Positions 8,362 to 16,547 of a DNA stretch of 64,000 bases are shown one piece after another. The DNA comes from Amycolatopsis nalaikhensis. GTDB lineage: Bacteria > Actinomycetota > Actinomycetes > Mycobacteriales > Pseudonocardiaceae. The stretch is from assembly GCF_030264295.1 (NCBI RefSeq), contig NZ_CP127173.1:4905501-4969500 (forward strand), written 5' to 3'. Each line of letters opens with the position of its first letter. Within the stretch, counting starts at the first letter, position 1. A program made the translations under genes and the position numbers. The notes under the pieces were generated by a model. That model saw only the letters and a list, made by a program, of their open reading frames with translations, searched no databases and had not been told where the DNA came from.

Positions 8362-8390
8362 GTGACGAATCCGAATCGGATTCATAGAAT
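8362..8390 (+). promoter_or_regulatory. promoter with a perfect dyad in its spacer
   Basis: A -10 box TAGAAT (8385-8390) lies 17 bp from GTGACG (8362-8367). The spacer is filled by the palindrome GAATCCGA-A-TCGGATTC (8367-8383). A repressor or DNA-distorting activator bound there would directly control RNA polymerase. The extended TAGAATCGGC is shared with the promoter at 7156-7184. Confidence 0.6.
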
Positions 8391-8436
8391 CGGCAGCCAT
8401 CAGGTCCCGGTCGGCGAAAACACCCGGAGGTTCCCC

Positions 8437-8661
8437 ATGGCGCGCCAGGCGCACCGTGTCAGCGGCAGGCCCGTCACGGTGGGGGAGCTGATGCTCCGGC
8501 CGGACGTCCACGGCAGACGCCGTCCCGAAGACCTCGAAGTGCTCGAACTCGCCTACCGCATGCGCCGCCGGATCGGGCCCGAGCCGGTCGTCGTGCGGCC
8601 TTCGCCGCGCTCGCGCGCGCTCGCCGTCGTCGCCGGGCTGCTGCGCCGCAAGCCCCGGTGA
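8437..8661 (+). CDS. small basic protein of unknown function
   Basis: A 74-residue protein starting at ATG 8437, six bases after GGAGG. It contains VTVGELMLRP near the N-terminus, a charged helix (RRPEDLEVLELAYRMRRRIG) and a C-terminal hydrophobic patch (ALAVVAGLLRRKPR), perhaps membrane-associated. The VTVxELL/M motif is shared with the protein encoded at 7238, and the two genes share promoter sequence, so co-regulation is likely. I know no function. Confidence 0.7.
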   Translation: MARQAHRVSGRPVTVGELMLRPDVHGRRRPEDLEVLELAYRMRRRIGPEPVVVRPSPRSRALAVVAGLLRRKPR

Positions 8662-8890
8662 CCGCCGCGCGTCTCCTCGCAGGCCATCCTCGTTCCGGGG
8701 TGGCCTTTCTTGTGTCCGAAGCTGGTGTGTGAAGTTGCCGTGGTCAAGCTCAAGCTGGACGAGCTGCGGCGATCGGGCCCGCCGTCTTTTCGATGGCGCA
8801 GGTTCAAAGATCAAAAGAATGTCCTCGCCGGACGGGCAGGCTCCGGGATGGCCGGGGCTTCGTAGTCCTGTTGCGTTCTCGAGGTGGGCC

Positions 8891-9036
8891 GCGAGGTGGT
8901 CATCCCGTCGCCTGATTGAGGCCTATCACTTTGAGCCAGGCCCGCAAGCCTCCGTAGCTAACTCGCGTTCTGCGGGTCGTTGCGGGCCTGGCTCAAAGTG
9001 ATTTGACGGCCTCAGGCGACGGGATGACCACCTCGC
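8891..9036. repeat. long imperfect hairpin (two 57-nt arms) in a 390-bp noncoding gap
   Basis: The gap 8662-9051 has no convincing gene. Its main content is an inverted repeat with arms 8891-8947 and 8980-9036. From the outside in, 25 bp match perfectly, an inner 10-nt block differs (TTGAGGCCTA versus GGCCGTCAAA), and 22 more bp match perfectly, leaving a 32-nt loop. A TTTTT run follows at 9040-9044 on the plus strand. It sits downstream of both flanking genes and may serve as a bidirectional terminator, but it is much longer than a usual one and could be a non-autonomous mobile element remnant. Confidence 0.85.
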
Positions 9037-9051
9037 TCCTTTTTGGGTTGG

Positions 9052-9903
9052 TCACCCGGCGGCTTGCCGGTTCGCGAAGATCTCGCCGAGCACGCGCTCG
9101 TCCCGCACGACGAGCGCCTTCCACAGCGCCCAGCCGCGCCCGCGCGCCCAGCTCGCGTCGTCGACGGCCAGCCGCTCCCGGAACGCCGCCCGGCCCTCGG
9201 CAGTCAGCAGCGTCCAGGCGATGGCGAGGTCGCAGGACGGATCGCCGACCCCGCAGGTCCCGAAGTCGATGACGGCGGCCAGTTCCCCGCGGTCGAGCAG
9301 GAGGTTCCCCGCGGCGACGTCCCCGTGGAACCACGCGTCCACCCCGTCCCAGCGCGCGTCGAGCGCGGTCTGCCAGATCTCGCGAGCCGGACCGACGTCG
9401 TCCAGCGCGCGCTGAACCTGGCCGTCGTAGGTGAGCAGAGTGCCGCCCCGGAACCAGTTGTGCTTCCCCGGCCGCGGACCACCGCTGGCATCGACGTTCC
9501 GCAACGCGGCCAAGAACTCGGCCAGCTCGAGCGCGAAGCGGACGGGGTCGGCGATCCGGTCCGCCCGCGCGGGTTCGCCGTCCAGCCACCGGTAAACGGA
9601 CCACTCGAAGGGATATCCCGCGCCGGGCCGCCCCTTCGCCAGCGGAACCGGGACGGGCCGCGGCAGCCGGGGAGCGAGCACCGGAAGCCACCGGTGCTCC
9701 TTCTCGACGGCCAGCGCGTACTCGGCCGCGGTGGGCAGCCGCACGACCATGGTGTCGCCGAGGTGGAACGTGACGTTGTCCCAGCCGCTCTCGGTCACCG
9801 GCCGGACCTCCAGGTCGGCCCACCGCGGGAACTGATCGGCGATGAGGCGCCGTACCTGGTCCGCCGTGACGGCCACGCGCTGGGGCAGGGGTCCGAGATC
9901 CAT
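9052..9903 (-). CDS. aminoglycoside-phosphotransferase-fold kinase
   Basis: A 283-residue protein of the APH superfamily. The kinase core is intact: the Brenner motif WFHGDVAAGNLLL (about 191-203) with catalytic Asp, and AVIDFGTCGVGDPSCDLAIAW (about 210-230) with the metal-binding DFG-like Asp. The N-lobe begins with VTADQVRRLI and ESGWDNVTFHLGDTMVVRLP. Such enzymes phosphorylate antibiotics, sugars or small metabolites; the substrate is unknown. ATG 9903 is preferred to an upstream in-frame TTG at 9915. It is divergent from an MFS efflux gene, which makes a detoxification pair possible but unproven. Confidence 0.88.
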   Translation of the reverse strand: MDLGPLPQRVAVTADQVRRLIADQFPRWADLEVRPVTESGWDNVTFHLGDTMVVRLPTAAEYALAVEKEHRWLPVLAPRLPRPVPVPLAKGRPGAGYPFEWSVYRWLDGEPARADRIADPVRFALELAEFLAALRNVDASGGPRPGKHNWFRGGTLLTYDGQVQRALDDVGPAREIWQTALDARWDGVDAWFHGDVAAGNLLLDRGELAAVIDFGTCGVGDPSCDLAIAWTLLTAEGRAAFRERLAVDDASWARGRGWALWKALVVRDERVLGEIFANRQAAG

Positions 9904-9910
9904 GGCCGGA

Positions 9911-9957
9911 GTCAACCGAAGTCGCCAGTTGACTTCAACCTAAATTGAGCTTTTACC
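9911..9957. promoter_or_regulatory. divergent promoter region with dyads, APH/MFS
   Basis: TTGACT (9929-9934) is 17 bp from TTTACC (9952-9957) on the plus strand. The region carries GTCAAC/GTTGAC inverted copies (9911-9916, 9928-9933), the palindrome GTTGA-CT-TCAAC (9928-9939) and TCAA-N6-TTGA. These look like regulator sites between the two genes; the regulator is not identified. Confidence 0.4.
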
Positions 9958-9966
9958 GTCGGCTGC

Positions 9967-11337
9967 ATGACCGCACCTCCGCTCCCGCGCGCCGTCTGGG
10001 TCGCCTCCGGCGTCATGGCCCTCGGCGGCTTCCTCGGCAACATGGACGGCTCGATCGTCGCCGTCGGGCTGGAATCGATGAGACTGGACCTGGGGGTCAG
10101 CCTCATCGAGATCCAGTGGGTGGCGACGGCCTTCCTGCTCGGCCTGTCCGCCGCGCTGCCGCTCACGCCGTGGCTCGTGCGCAAGCTCGGCGCCGGACGG
10201 CTGTGGCTGTGGGCGCTGGCCGCGTTCCTGCTGACGTCGGTGGCCTGCGCGCTCGCGCCGGACGCCGGCACGCTGATCGCGTTCCGCGCGCTGCAAGGCA
10301 TGGCCACCGGCGTCCTGGTCACGGCCGGGCAGACCGTGATCGGGCTGGCCGTCGGGCCGGAACGGCTGGGCCGCATGATGGGCACGCTCGGCCTTGTGGT
10401 CGGGCTCGCGCCGGTGCTCGGGCCGAGCGTCGGCGGGTTCCTGCTCGCGCACTTCTCGTGGCCGGTGCTGTTCTGGCTGAACCTGCCGATCGGGCTGGTG
10501 GCGTTCGGGCTGGCCCTGCGGTACGTGCCGCGCGGCGACCGGCGGCAACCGCCGCCGATGGACTGGCCGGGCCTGCTGCTCGTGTCGCTCGGCCTGCCCG
10601 TGCTCGTCTACGCGCTCACCGAACTCGGTCCGCTGACCAGCGTGCTCGCCGGTGCCGGCGTCGTCGCGCTCGGCGTGTTCACCTGGCGTTCGCTGCGCGT
10701 CCGGCACCCCGTGCTCGACCTGCGGCTCGCCGGGCGGCCGGTGATGGGCTCCGCGCTGGTGTCCGTGCTGCTCGCCGGCGCCGGGATGTTCGGCGCGGTT
10801 CTCCTGCTGCCGCTGTGGTTCCAGGTCCGGCTCGGGGCCGGCCCGGCCGAAGCCGGCGTCCTGCTCGCGCCGATGGGACTGGCCACGACGGTGTTCGTGC
10901 TCGTCGCCGGCCGGCTGACCGATCGCTACGGCGGCGGGACCGTCTCGCTCACCGGGTCGCTCGTGGTGCTGGCGAGCACGCTGCCGCTTCCCTTCCTGGG
11001 CCCGGATTCGCCGATGTGGCTGGTTCAAGCGCTGCTCGTTGTCCGCGGCGCGGGACTCGGGCTGTCGATCATGCCCGCGTCGACGGCGGCGTACGCGTCG
11101 GTCGCCGCCGCCGAACTCGGGCACGCCACGGCGTTGGTGAACATCGCGATGCGCGTGGGCGGCGCGGTCGGCGGCGCGCTCTGCGTGATCGTGCTGTCCC
11201 GCGGCCTCGCCGTGGACGCCGCGACCGGCTTCGGCTGGGCGTTCGGCGTGCTGGGAGCGTTGTGCTTGCTCGCGACCGCGGCCACCGCGTGGCTGCGGCG
11301 GGCCGAGCGAACGTCCACAGTGGACGTCACGGCGTGA
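9967..11337 (+). CDS. DHA2-type MFS drug exporter
   Basis: A 456-residue transporter with about 14 hydrophobic segments, the size and topology of drug:H+ antiporter family 2. It starts FLGNMDGSIVAVGLESM, the usual family D/N-x-S-I-V position. It contains IEIQWVATAFLLGLSAAL (TM2), a motif A-like loop (PLTPWLVRKLGAGRLW) and motif C-like GLVVGLAPVLGPSVGGFL in TM5. It likely expels toxic organic compounds using the proton gradient. No obvious Shine-Dalgarno precedes ATG 9967. Divergent pairing with a kinase of the APH fold suggests a stress or resistance context. Confidence 0.9.
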   Translation: MTAPPLPRAVWVASGVMALGGFLGNMDGSIVAVGLESMRLDLGVSLIEIQWVATAFLLGLSAALPLTPWLVRKLGAGRLWLWALAAFLLTSVACALAPDAGTLIAFRALQGMATGVLVTAGQTVIGLAVGPERLGRMMGTLGLVVGLAPVLGPSVGGFLLAHFSWPVLFWLNLPIGLVAFGLALRYVPRGDRRQPPPMDWPGLLLVSLGLPVLVYALTELGPLTSVLAGAGVVALGVFTWRSLRVRHPVLDLRLAGRPVMGSALVSVLLAGAGMFGAVLLLPLWFQVRLGAGPAEAGVLLAPMGLATTVFVLVAGRLTDRYGGGTVSLTGSLVVLASTLPLPFLGPDSPMWLVQALLVVRGAGLGLSIMPASTAAYASVAAAELGHATALVNIAMRVGGAVGGALCVIVLSRGLAVDAATGFGWAFGVLGALCLLATAATAWLRRAERTSTVDVTA

Positions 11338-11420
11338 TCCACCTGGGAACCTGGCGCGATCATCGGTTTGGTGATTTCCTGGAGCCGGACAACCACGGTC
11401 GGTGAGGGGAAGGGCTGGCG

Positions 11421-12917
11421 ATGCTGGGGGTACACAGGCGGCTGCTGACGGCCGCGGCGGTGACGGCCGTGTTCGGGAGCCTGCTGACGGCGGCGCCCGC
11501 GTCGGCCGCCGGGGGCGTGGACTGGCAGCCGTGCGCGGACGCGCCCGAGGTCGACTGCGGCACCGTGACGGTGCCGATCGACTGGGCGCACCCGGATCGC
11601 GGCACCGCGAGCATCGCGCTCGCCCGCCGCAAGGCGACCGACCCGCAGGCCAGGATCGGGTCGATCCTGATGGACCCGGGCGGTCCCGGCGGGCCGGGTG
11701 CGGGCGAGGTCGAGAACGGCTGGACGCTCTCCCCCGAGATCACCAAGCGGTTCGACACCGTCGGGTTCGACCCGCGCGGCATCGGCGACAGCACCCAGAT
11801 CAAGTGCGGGCTCGCCGAGTACATCGCCGACCACCCGCAGATGCCGCGCGACCAGGCCGAGTTCGAGCAGCTCGCGGCGTACAACCGCAAGCTCGGCGAA
11901 AGCTGCAACCGGCTCTCCGGGCCACTGGGGAAGTTCGGCGACACCGTGAGCGTCGCGCGCGACATGGACGCCATCCGCGCCGCGCTCGGCGAGGAGAAGC
12001 TGACGTACTACGGCGTTTCGTACGGCACGCTGATGGGTCAGCAGTACGCCGAGCTGTTCCCGGACAAGGTCCGCGCGCTCGTGCTGGACAGCAACATGGA
12101 CCACTCGCAGTACACGGCGTGGGACTTCCTGGAGAGCGAAACCCGGTCGCTGCAAGCGGAGTTCCGCGAGTTCGCGGCGTGGTGCGACCGGACGGCGAGC
12201 TGCGCGCTGCACGGCCGTGACGTCTCGAAGCTGACGCGGGACCTGCAGGACAAGGCCGCGCGCGGCGAGCTGAAGGACCCGGAGAGCGGTGAGGCGATCA
12301 CCCCGCTGGATCTGGCGACGACGTTCCACAGCGCGTTCTACGGCCCGACGTGGGACAGGCTCGCGTCGCGGCTGGCGTCGCTGGCGGACGGGACGAAGCC
12401 GGCGGCGTCGGCGCGGCTGCGGGACGACATCCCGGTCAACACCGTGTTCCAGAGCGTGTTCTGCGACGACTGGCACATGCCGGTCCACACCTACGCCGAG
12501 CTCGAGGCCTACCGCCGCACCGCCGCCGCGCTGGCGCCGGACGTCAAGGTCAACCCGCTGGGCTGGCAGGCCGTGACCGGCTGCATCGGCTGGCCGAACA
12601 AGACGAGCAACCCGCAGCACCCGCTGCAGGTGCACGGCGCGCCGCCGCTGCTGATGGTGAGCAGCCGCCACGACCCGGCGACGCCGTACGCGTGGTCGCA
12701 GGCGGCCGCCCGCCAGAGCGGCAGCACGCTGCTGACCTACGACGGGTGGGGGCACGGCGCCTACTTCAAGAACAGCCAGTGCGTCATCAAGGCGACGGAC
12801 GACTACCTGATCACCGGCAAGCTCCCGGCCAAGGGCACGCACTGCGCGGCGGTCGAGCCGGGCACGCCGGAGGCGCGGATCGCCGGGCCGAAGCCGCCGT
12901 CCACGATCGGCTTCTGA
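11421..12917 (+). CDS. secreted alpha/beta hydrolase, tripeptidyl-aminopeptidase type
   Basis: A 498-residue exported serine hydrolase. It has a Sec signal peptide (MLGVHRRLLTAAAVTAVFG...APASA, cleavage near residue 29). The oxyanion segment is MDPGGPGGPGAG. The nucleophile is Ser200 in YYGVSYGTLMG, the acid is Asp418 in SSRHDPATPY, and the base is His445 in DGWGHGAYF. The C-terminal TAP-like domain places it with Streptomyces tripeptidyl aminopeptidases and related esterases (S33 family). It would release short peptides from the N-terminus outside the cell. ATG 11421 follows a good purine-rich site. Even spacing of Cys suggests several disulfides. Confidence 0.9.
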   Translation: MLGVHRRLLTAAAVTAVFGSLLTAAPASAAGGVDWQPCADAPEVDCGTVTVPIDWAHPDRGTASIALARRKATDPQARIGSILMDPGGPGGPGAGEVENGWTLSPEITKRFDTVGFDPRGIGDSTQIKCGLAEYIADHPQMPRDQAEFEQLAAYNRKLGESCNRLSGPLGKFGDTVSVARDMDAIRAALGEEKLTYYGVSYGTLMGQQYAELFPDKVRALVLDSNMDHSQYTAWDFLESETRSLQAEFREFAAWCDRTASCALHGRDVSKLTRDLQDKAARGELKDPESGEAITPLDLATTFHSAFYGPTWDRLASRLASLADGTKPAASARLRDDIPVNTVFQSVFCDDWHMPVHTYAELEAYRRTAAALAPDVKVNPLGWQAVTGCIGWPNKTSNPQHPLQVHGAPPLLMVSSRHDPATPYAWSQAAARQSGSTLLTYDGWGHGAYFKNSQCVIKATDDYLITGKLPAKGTHCAAVEPGTPEARIAGPKPPSTIGF

Positions 12918-12979
12918 CGCTTCCGCCGCGTGGCCGGAACGAGGACAATCGGTCCGGTCGCGCGATGGAGGGAGCCGGG

Positions 12980-13792
12980 ATGGTGCGTCGATTCTTCGTG
13001 GTGGTGGCGGCCGTCGTCGCGGCGGCGGCATTGCTGACGGCACCCGCTCAGGCGACCGGCCGCGGCGGCTACCTCGCGCTCGGCGACTCGGTCGCGTTCG
13101 GCTACCGGCCGAACGCGGGAGCGGACTACCTGAACGCGGCGAACTTCCGCGGCTACGCGGAGAACTACGCGGCCCTGCGCGGACTGCGGCTCGCGAACGC
13201 GTCCTGCCCGGGCGAGACGACCGGGAGCATGCTGACCCCGGGCGCACCGAGCAACGGCTGCGAGAACGGCTACCGGCTGGCGTTCCCCCTGCACGCCAGC
13301 TATCCGGGCACACAGGTCGCCTACGCCGTGGATTACCTGCGGGCGCACCCGGACACCCGGCTGGTGACGCTGACCATCGGCGCGAACGACATGTTCCTCT
13401 GCCAGCGGACGACACCCGACCAGTGCACGGGAGCGTCGTTCGACGCGGCGCTCGCCCAGGTGAGCCGCAACCTCGAGGCGACGCTCGCCGCGGTGCGCGG
13501 CCACTACCGCGGTGACCTGGTGCTGGTGTCCTACTACTCGCTCGACTACCGCGACCAGGCGCAGGTCAAGCAGGTGAAGGCGCTCGATGCGGCGCTGGCG
13601 AAGGTGACCCGCCGCTACCACGGCCGGATCGCGGACGGCTTCACGGCGTTCCGGCTGGCATCGCTGCGAGCGGGCGGCGACCCGTGCGCGGCGGGCCTGC
13701 TGATCAAGCTCCCGGCGGGCGGCTGCGACGTCCACCCGTCGGCGGCGGGCCACCTGGCGCTGACGGCCGCCCTGGCGCTGGCCGCCCACTGA
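12980..13792 (+). CDS. secreted SGNH-fold esterase/lipase
   Basis: A 270-residue exported hydrolase. The signal peptide is VRRFFVVVAAVVAAAALLTAPAQA-like and ends near residue 26. The GDSL block reads YLALGDSVAFGY with nucleophile Ser37. Block III reads TIGANDMF (Gly and Asn of the oxyanion hole), and block V is DVHPSAAGH with the catalytic Asp-x-x-His. Six or more cysteines occur in pairs, as in Streptomyces SGNH lipases. It probably cleaves acyl esters outside the cell. ATG 12980 is chosen because GGAGGG precedes it; ATG 12965 is in frame upstream. The gene follows the TAP-type hydrolase by 62 bp in the same direction. Confidence 0.9.
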   Translation: MVRRFFVVVAAVVAAAALLTAPAQATGRGGYLALGDSVAFGYRPNAGADYLNAANFRGYAENYAALRGLRLANASCPGETTGSMLTPGAPSNGCENGYRLAFPLHASYPGTQVAYAVDYLRAHPDTRLVTLTIGANDMFLCQRTTPDQCTGASFDAALAQVSRNLEATLAAVRGHYRGDLVLVSYYSLDYRDQAQVKQVKALDAALAKVTRRYHGRIADGFTAFRLASLRAGGDPCAAGLLIKLPAGGCDVHPSAAGHLALTAALALAAH

Positions 13793-14002
13793 CTCAGACG
13801 GCGTGCACCTCGACACCGGCCGCCTCGCGCGCCGGATCGTCGCCGCGGAGACGTTCCGCTCGGCCGCCGTTCGTTCCGGGCCATCGTCGGTACTCCGCAA
13901 AGCCATTGCGCTGTTTGCGTTCTTTTCAAGCAGTATGCTGCATCGCGGCTGCCGTGTCCGGCAAGGGGGCCGAGGCCTGTTTCCCGAGGAGTCGATGCGG
14001 AA

Positions 14003-14944
14003 ATGACGCTGCCCACGCAAGACGACGTGCTCGGTTACTTCGACACGCTGTCGAACTGGGGACGCTGGGGTGCCGACGACGAACGCGGCACCCTGAACCA
14101 CATCACCGACGACGTCCGGGTGGCGGCGGCACGAGCCGTGCGCCACGGCCGAAGTGTCTCCTGCGCCTGGGAAATCGCGGTGCCCGAGGAGATGGAGCGG
14201 GCGACCAACGCGTGCCCGTGCGCCGCCGACATGCCCGGCGCCGAGAACATGCCCGCCGCCTTCCACAACGACCGGCGCTGGGGCTTTTCGAACGAGCGGC
14301 TCGGCCTGATGTTCCACGGCAACACGATCACCCACGTCGATTCGCCGTGCCACCTGTTCTGGGACGGCAAGATGTACAACGGCCGGCCGCACTCCCTGGT
14401 CGACCCCGCGACGGGCTCGGCGTGGGCGGCCGTCACGGCGGCGGCGGACGGGATCGTCACGCGCGGGGTGCTGCTGGACGTCGCGCGGGTCCGGGACGTG
14501 CCGTGGCTGGAGCCGGGGCAGGGGGTGTTCCCCGAGGACCTCGAGGAGGCCGAGCGCCGCCAGGGGGTGCGGGTGGGGCCCGGCGACGCGGTGCTCCTGC
14601 GGACGGGGTACGGCCGCGCCCGCCACGAGTCCGGTGTGGACGGTGGCTTCACCCAGGCGGGCTGGCACGCGTCGTGCTTGCCGTGGCTGCACGAGAGGGA
14701 GGTAGCCCTGATCGGCGCGGACACCCCGCAGGACGTCCAGCCCTCGGGCTACGACGACGTGCTGATGCCGGTGCACGCGGTGAGCCTGGTGGCGATGGGG
14801 TTGTGGCTGCTGGACAACTGCGACCTCGAAGCCTGCGCGTCGACGGCTTCCGAGCTTGGGCAGTGGGACTTCCAGCTCGCGATCGCGCCCGTTCGCTTCG
14901 CCGGGACCTCGGGGAGCCCGGTCAACCCGATCGCCACGTTCTGA
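14003..14944 (+). CDS. cyclase / kynurenine-formamidase-like metal hydrolase
   Basis: A 313-residue protein of the cyclase superfamily. The metal-binding signature HxxTxxDxPxH is seen as HGNTITHVDSPCHLFWDG (about 112-129), with GVLLDVARV and GDAVLLRTGYGRA following. Members hydrolyse formyl-kynurenine, cyclic amides or related compounds using Mn or Zn. It is longer than bacterial KynB (about 210 residues) and closer to the 300-residue group of uncertain substrate. ATG 14003 is used. The preceding 210 bp (13793-14002) shows no gene or clear promoter. Confidence 0.88.
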   Translation: MTLPTQDDVLGYFDTLSNWGRWGADDERGTLNHITDDVRVAAARAVRHGRSVSCAWEIAVPEEMERATNACPCAADMPGAENMPAAFHNDRRWGFSNERLGLMFHGNTITHVDSPCHLFWDGKMYNGRPHSLVDPATGSAWAAVTAAADGIVTRGVLLDVARVRDVPWLEPGQGVFPEDLEEAERRQGVRVGPGDAVLLRTGYGRARHESGVDGGFTQAGWHASCLPWLHEREVALIGADTPQDVQPSGYDDVLMPVHAVSLVAMGLWLLDNCDLEACASTASELGQWDFQLAIAPVRFAGTSGSPVNPIATF

Positions 14945-15134
14945 TTCGGCTCAGCCGCTTCGATCGCCCACTTGACCAAGGCAGGACAGATCGAGGTCAA
15001 ATGAACTTCATTCGCGAGCGCATGGACACGACCTACGACTACTTGGCCGACCAGCCGCAGGCCGCCGTGCACCCGCGCCAGGGCCGGACGGTCCACGGAT
15101 TGGACATCGAGAAGAGCGGCCCGTTTGCTCCTCG
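14945..15134. other. 190-bp gap between convergent genes with a possible short ORF
   Basis: A short plus-strand frame starts at ATG 15001 after GAGGTCAA and reads MNFIRERMDTTYDYLADQPQ before running antisense into the isomerase gene. The first 40 codons look protein-like but match nothing I recognise. It could be a gene remnant. I see no hairpin terminator here. Confidence 0.3.
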
Positions 15135-16547
15135 TCAGCCGCGGGTGAACTCGTCGAGCGTGAGCCCCAGCAGCTCGCACACCGCCCGCAGCTCGGCGCG
15201 CCGGTCGCCCGGGACGGCGTGGATGTGGTTGGCGCCGAAGCGGGACAGGAACGTCTCCGCCGACGCGTCGAGGCGGGCGAACGCGTGCGGCCACTCCGGC
15301 GTCGACCTCGCCTCCAGCGCCGAGGTCGTCTCCGCGTCGTAGTTCTCGAACTCGCCCAGCATCAGCTGCAGCCGGTACGCGCCGTCGAGGCGGGTCAGCC
15401 GGGCCAACGTCATCTGCCCGGGTGCCGCGATGTGGTGCACCGATGCCCCGCCCGCCGGGAAGAAGAACACCTCCGGGTGCAGCGTCACGCGGGCCAGGTT
15501 CTCCGCCGGGTCGGCGCTGCGCGCGGCGAACCACGTCGCGTGCTGGCCCGAGTTGCACAGGTCCCAGATGTCGCGGTCCGCGTGGTAGTGGCGGACGTCG
15601 GCGAACAGCACCGGCGTTCCCGACAGGTGCTTCATCAGCTGCATCGTCAGCGCGCCGTCCATGTCGGCCTCGGTCGCGCACACGTGCGTCTCCTTCGGGC
15701 CGTTCCAGTCGTACGGGTCGTTGAGGAACGCCTCCGCGACGTCCATCGTCGCGAAGTGCTGCGTCAGCTCGGGCTGGCCCTTGATGCCGCTGAAGTCGAG
15801 GTGCCACTCGTCGATCAGCGACCGCATCGCCAGGTACGACCCCACCTGCCGCTCCAGCAGCTCGGGCGTGAGCTTGACGCCGTCGTAGCGCACGGTCGCG
15901 TGCCGCTGCAGCCACTCGCGGGCCGTCCGCTTCTCCGCCGGGTCCGCCGCTTCCGCGCGCCGGACGATCTCCCACTGGTCGATCTCCTCGACGTCGACGC
16001 CGAACTGCCGCTGCCATTGGTCGGTGTTGGCGACGGCGGTGTTCATCCCCATCGGCCGCCCGCCGATCCGGCCGAACGTGCTGCCGCGCAGCTTCGCGAC
16101 GGCCGCGGCCGCCCGGGCGCGGACGCCGATCGCCGCGATCAGGTCCGCATCCGACGGGTCGCCCCACAGCCGCGTGTGCGCGCGGCCGATCTGGTCGAGC
16201 GCGCCGCCCGCGGCGAGCATCCCGACCATGCCGGGCTGCACCGGGTCGGTGTTCGCCACCAGCACCAGCGGCCCGCTGAGCGCGCCCGCGGCGAGCATCG
16301 TGAAGTGGGGGAACGCCCAGACGCAGTAGTGCAGCACGGTCAGATCGACCCCGGCCGCCTCGATCTCGCGCGCGATCGACGTCGCCAAAGTGCTGGCCGA
16401 CACCGGCGCCGACGCGCGGACGACGTCGTGGCCCGCCTCGGCCAGGGCCGCGACCAGCCGGTCTTCGGTGCCGCGGATGAACTCCGCGATCCCGTCGTGG
16501 ACGTAGTCGCGGCCGTCGGACAGGCTGACGACGCCGATGCGGGCCAT
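15135..16547 (-). CDS. L-arabinose/L-fucose isomerase family protein
   Basis: A 470-residue protein with the three-layer architecture of arabinose/fucose isomerases: an N-terminal sugar-phosphate-like fold (ARIGVVSLSDGRDYVHDG), a central region (LRGSTFGRIGGRPMGMNTAVAN), and a catalytic region with Asp/Glu/His residues (IKGQPELTQHFATMDVAEAF, CATEADMDGALTMQL). It would interconvert an aldose and a ketose. The exact sugar cannot be assigned. The ATG at 16547 overlaps the stop of the binding-protein gene (TGATG), placing it last in the sugar-uptake operon. Confidence 0.82.
   Translation of the reverse strand: MARIGVVSLSDGRDYVHDGIAEFIRGTEDRLVAALAEAGHDVVRASAPVSASTLATSIAREIEAAGVDLTVLHYCVWAFPHFTMLAAGALSGPLVLVANTDPVQPGMVGMLAAGGALDQIGRAHTRLWGDPSDADLIAAIGVRARAAAAVAKLRGSTFGRIGGRPMGMNTAVANTDQWQRQFGVDVEEIDQWEIVRRAEAADPAEKRTAREWLQRHATVRYDGVKLTPELLERQVGSYLAMRSLIDEWHLDFSGIKGQPELTQHFATMDVAEAFLNDPYDWNGPKETHVCATEADMDGALTMQLMKHLSGTPVLFADVRHYHADRDIWDLCNSGQHATWFAARSADPAENLARVTLHPEVFFFPAGGASVHHIAAPGQMTLARLTRLDGAYRLQLMLGEFENYDAETTSALEARSTPEWPHAFARLDASAETFLSRFGANHIHAVPGDRRAELRAVCELLGLTLDEFTRG

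Noticed and set aside
11025..13415. 796-codon frame antisense to the hydrolase genes
   Set aside because: It is composed of Arg/Ala/Pro/Gly-rich sequence and crosses two well-supported secreted enzymes.
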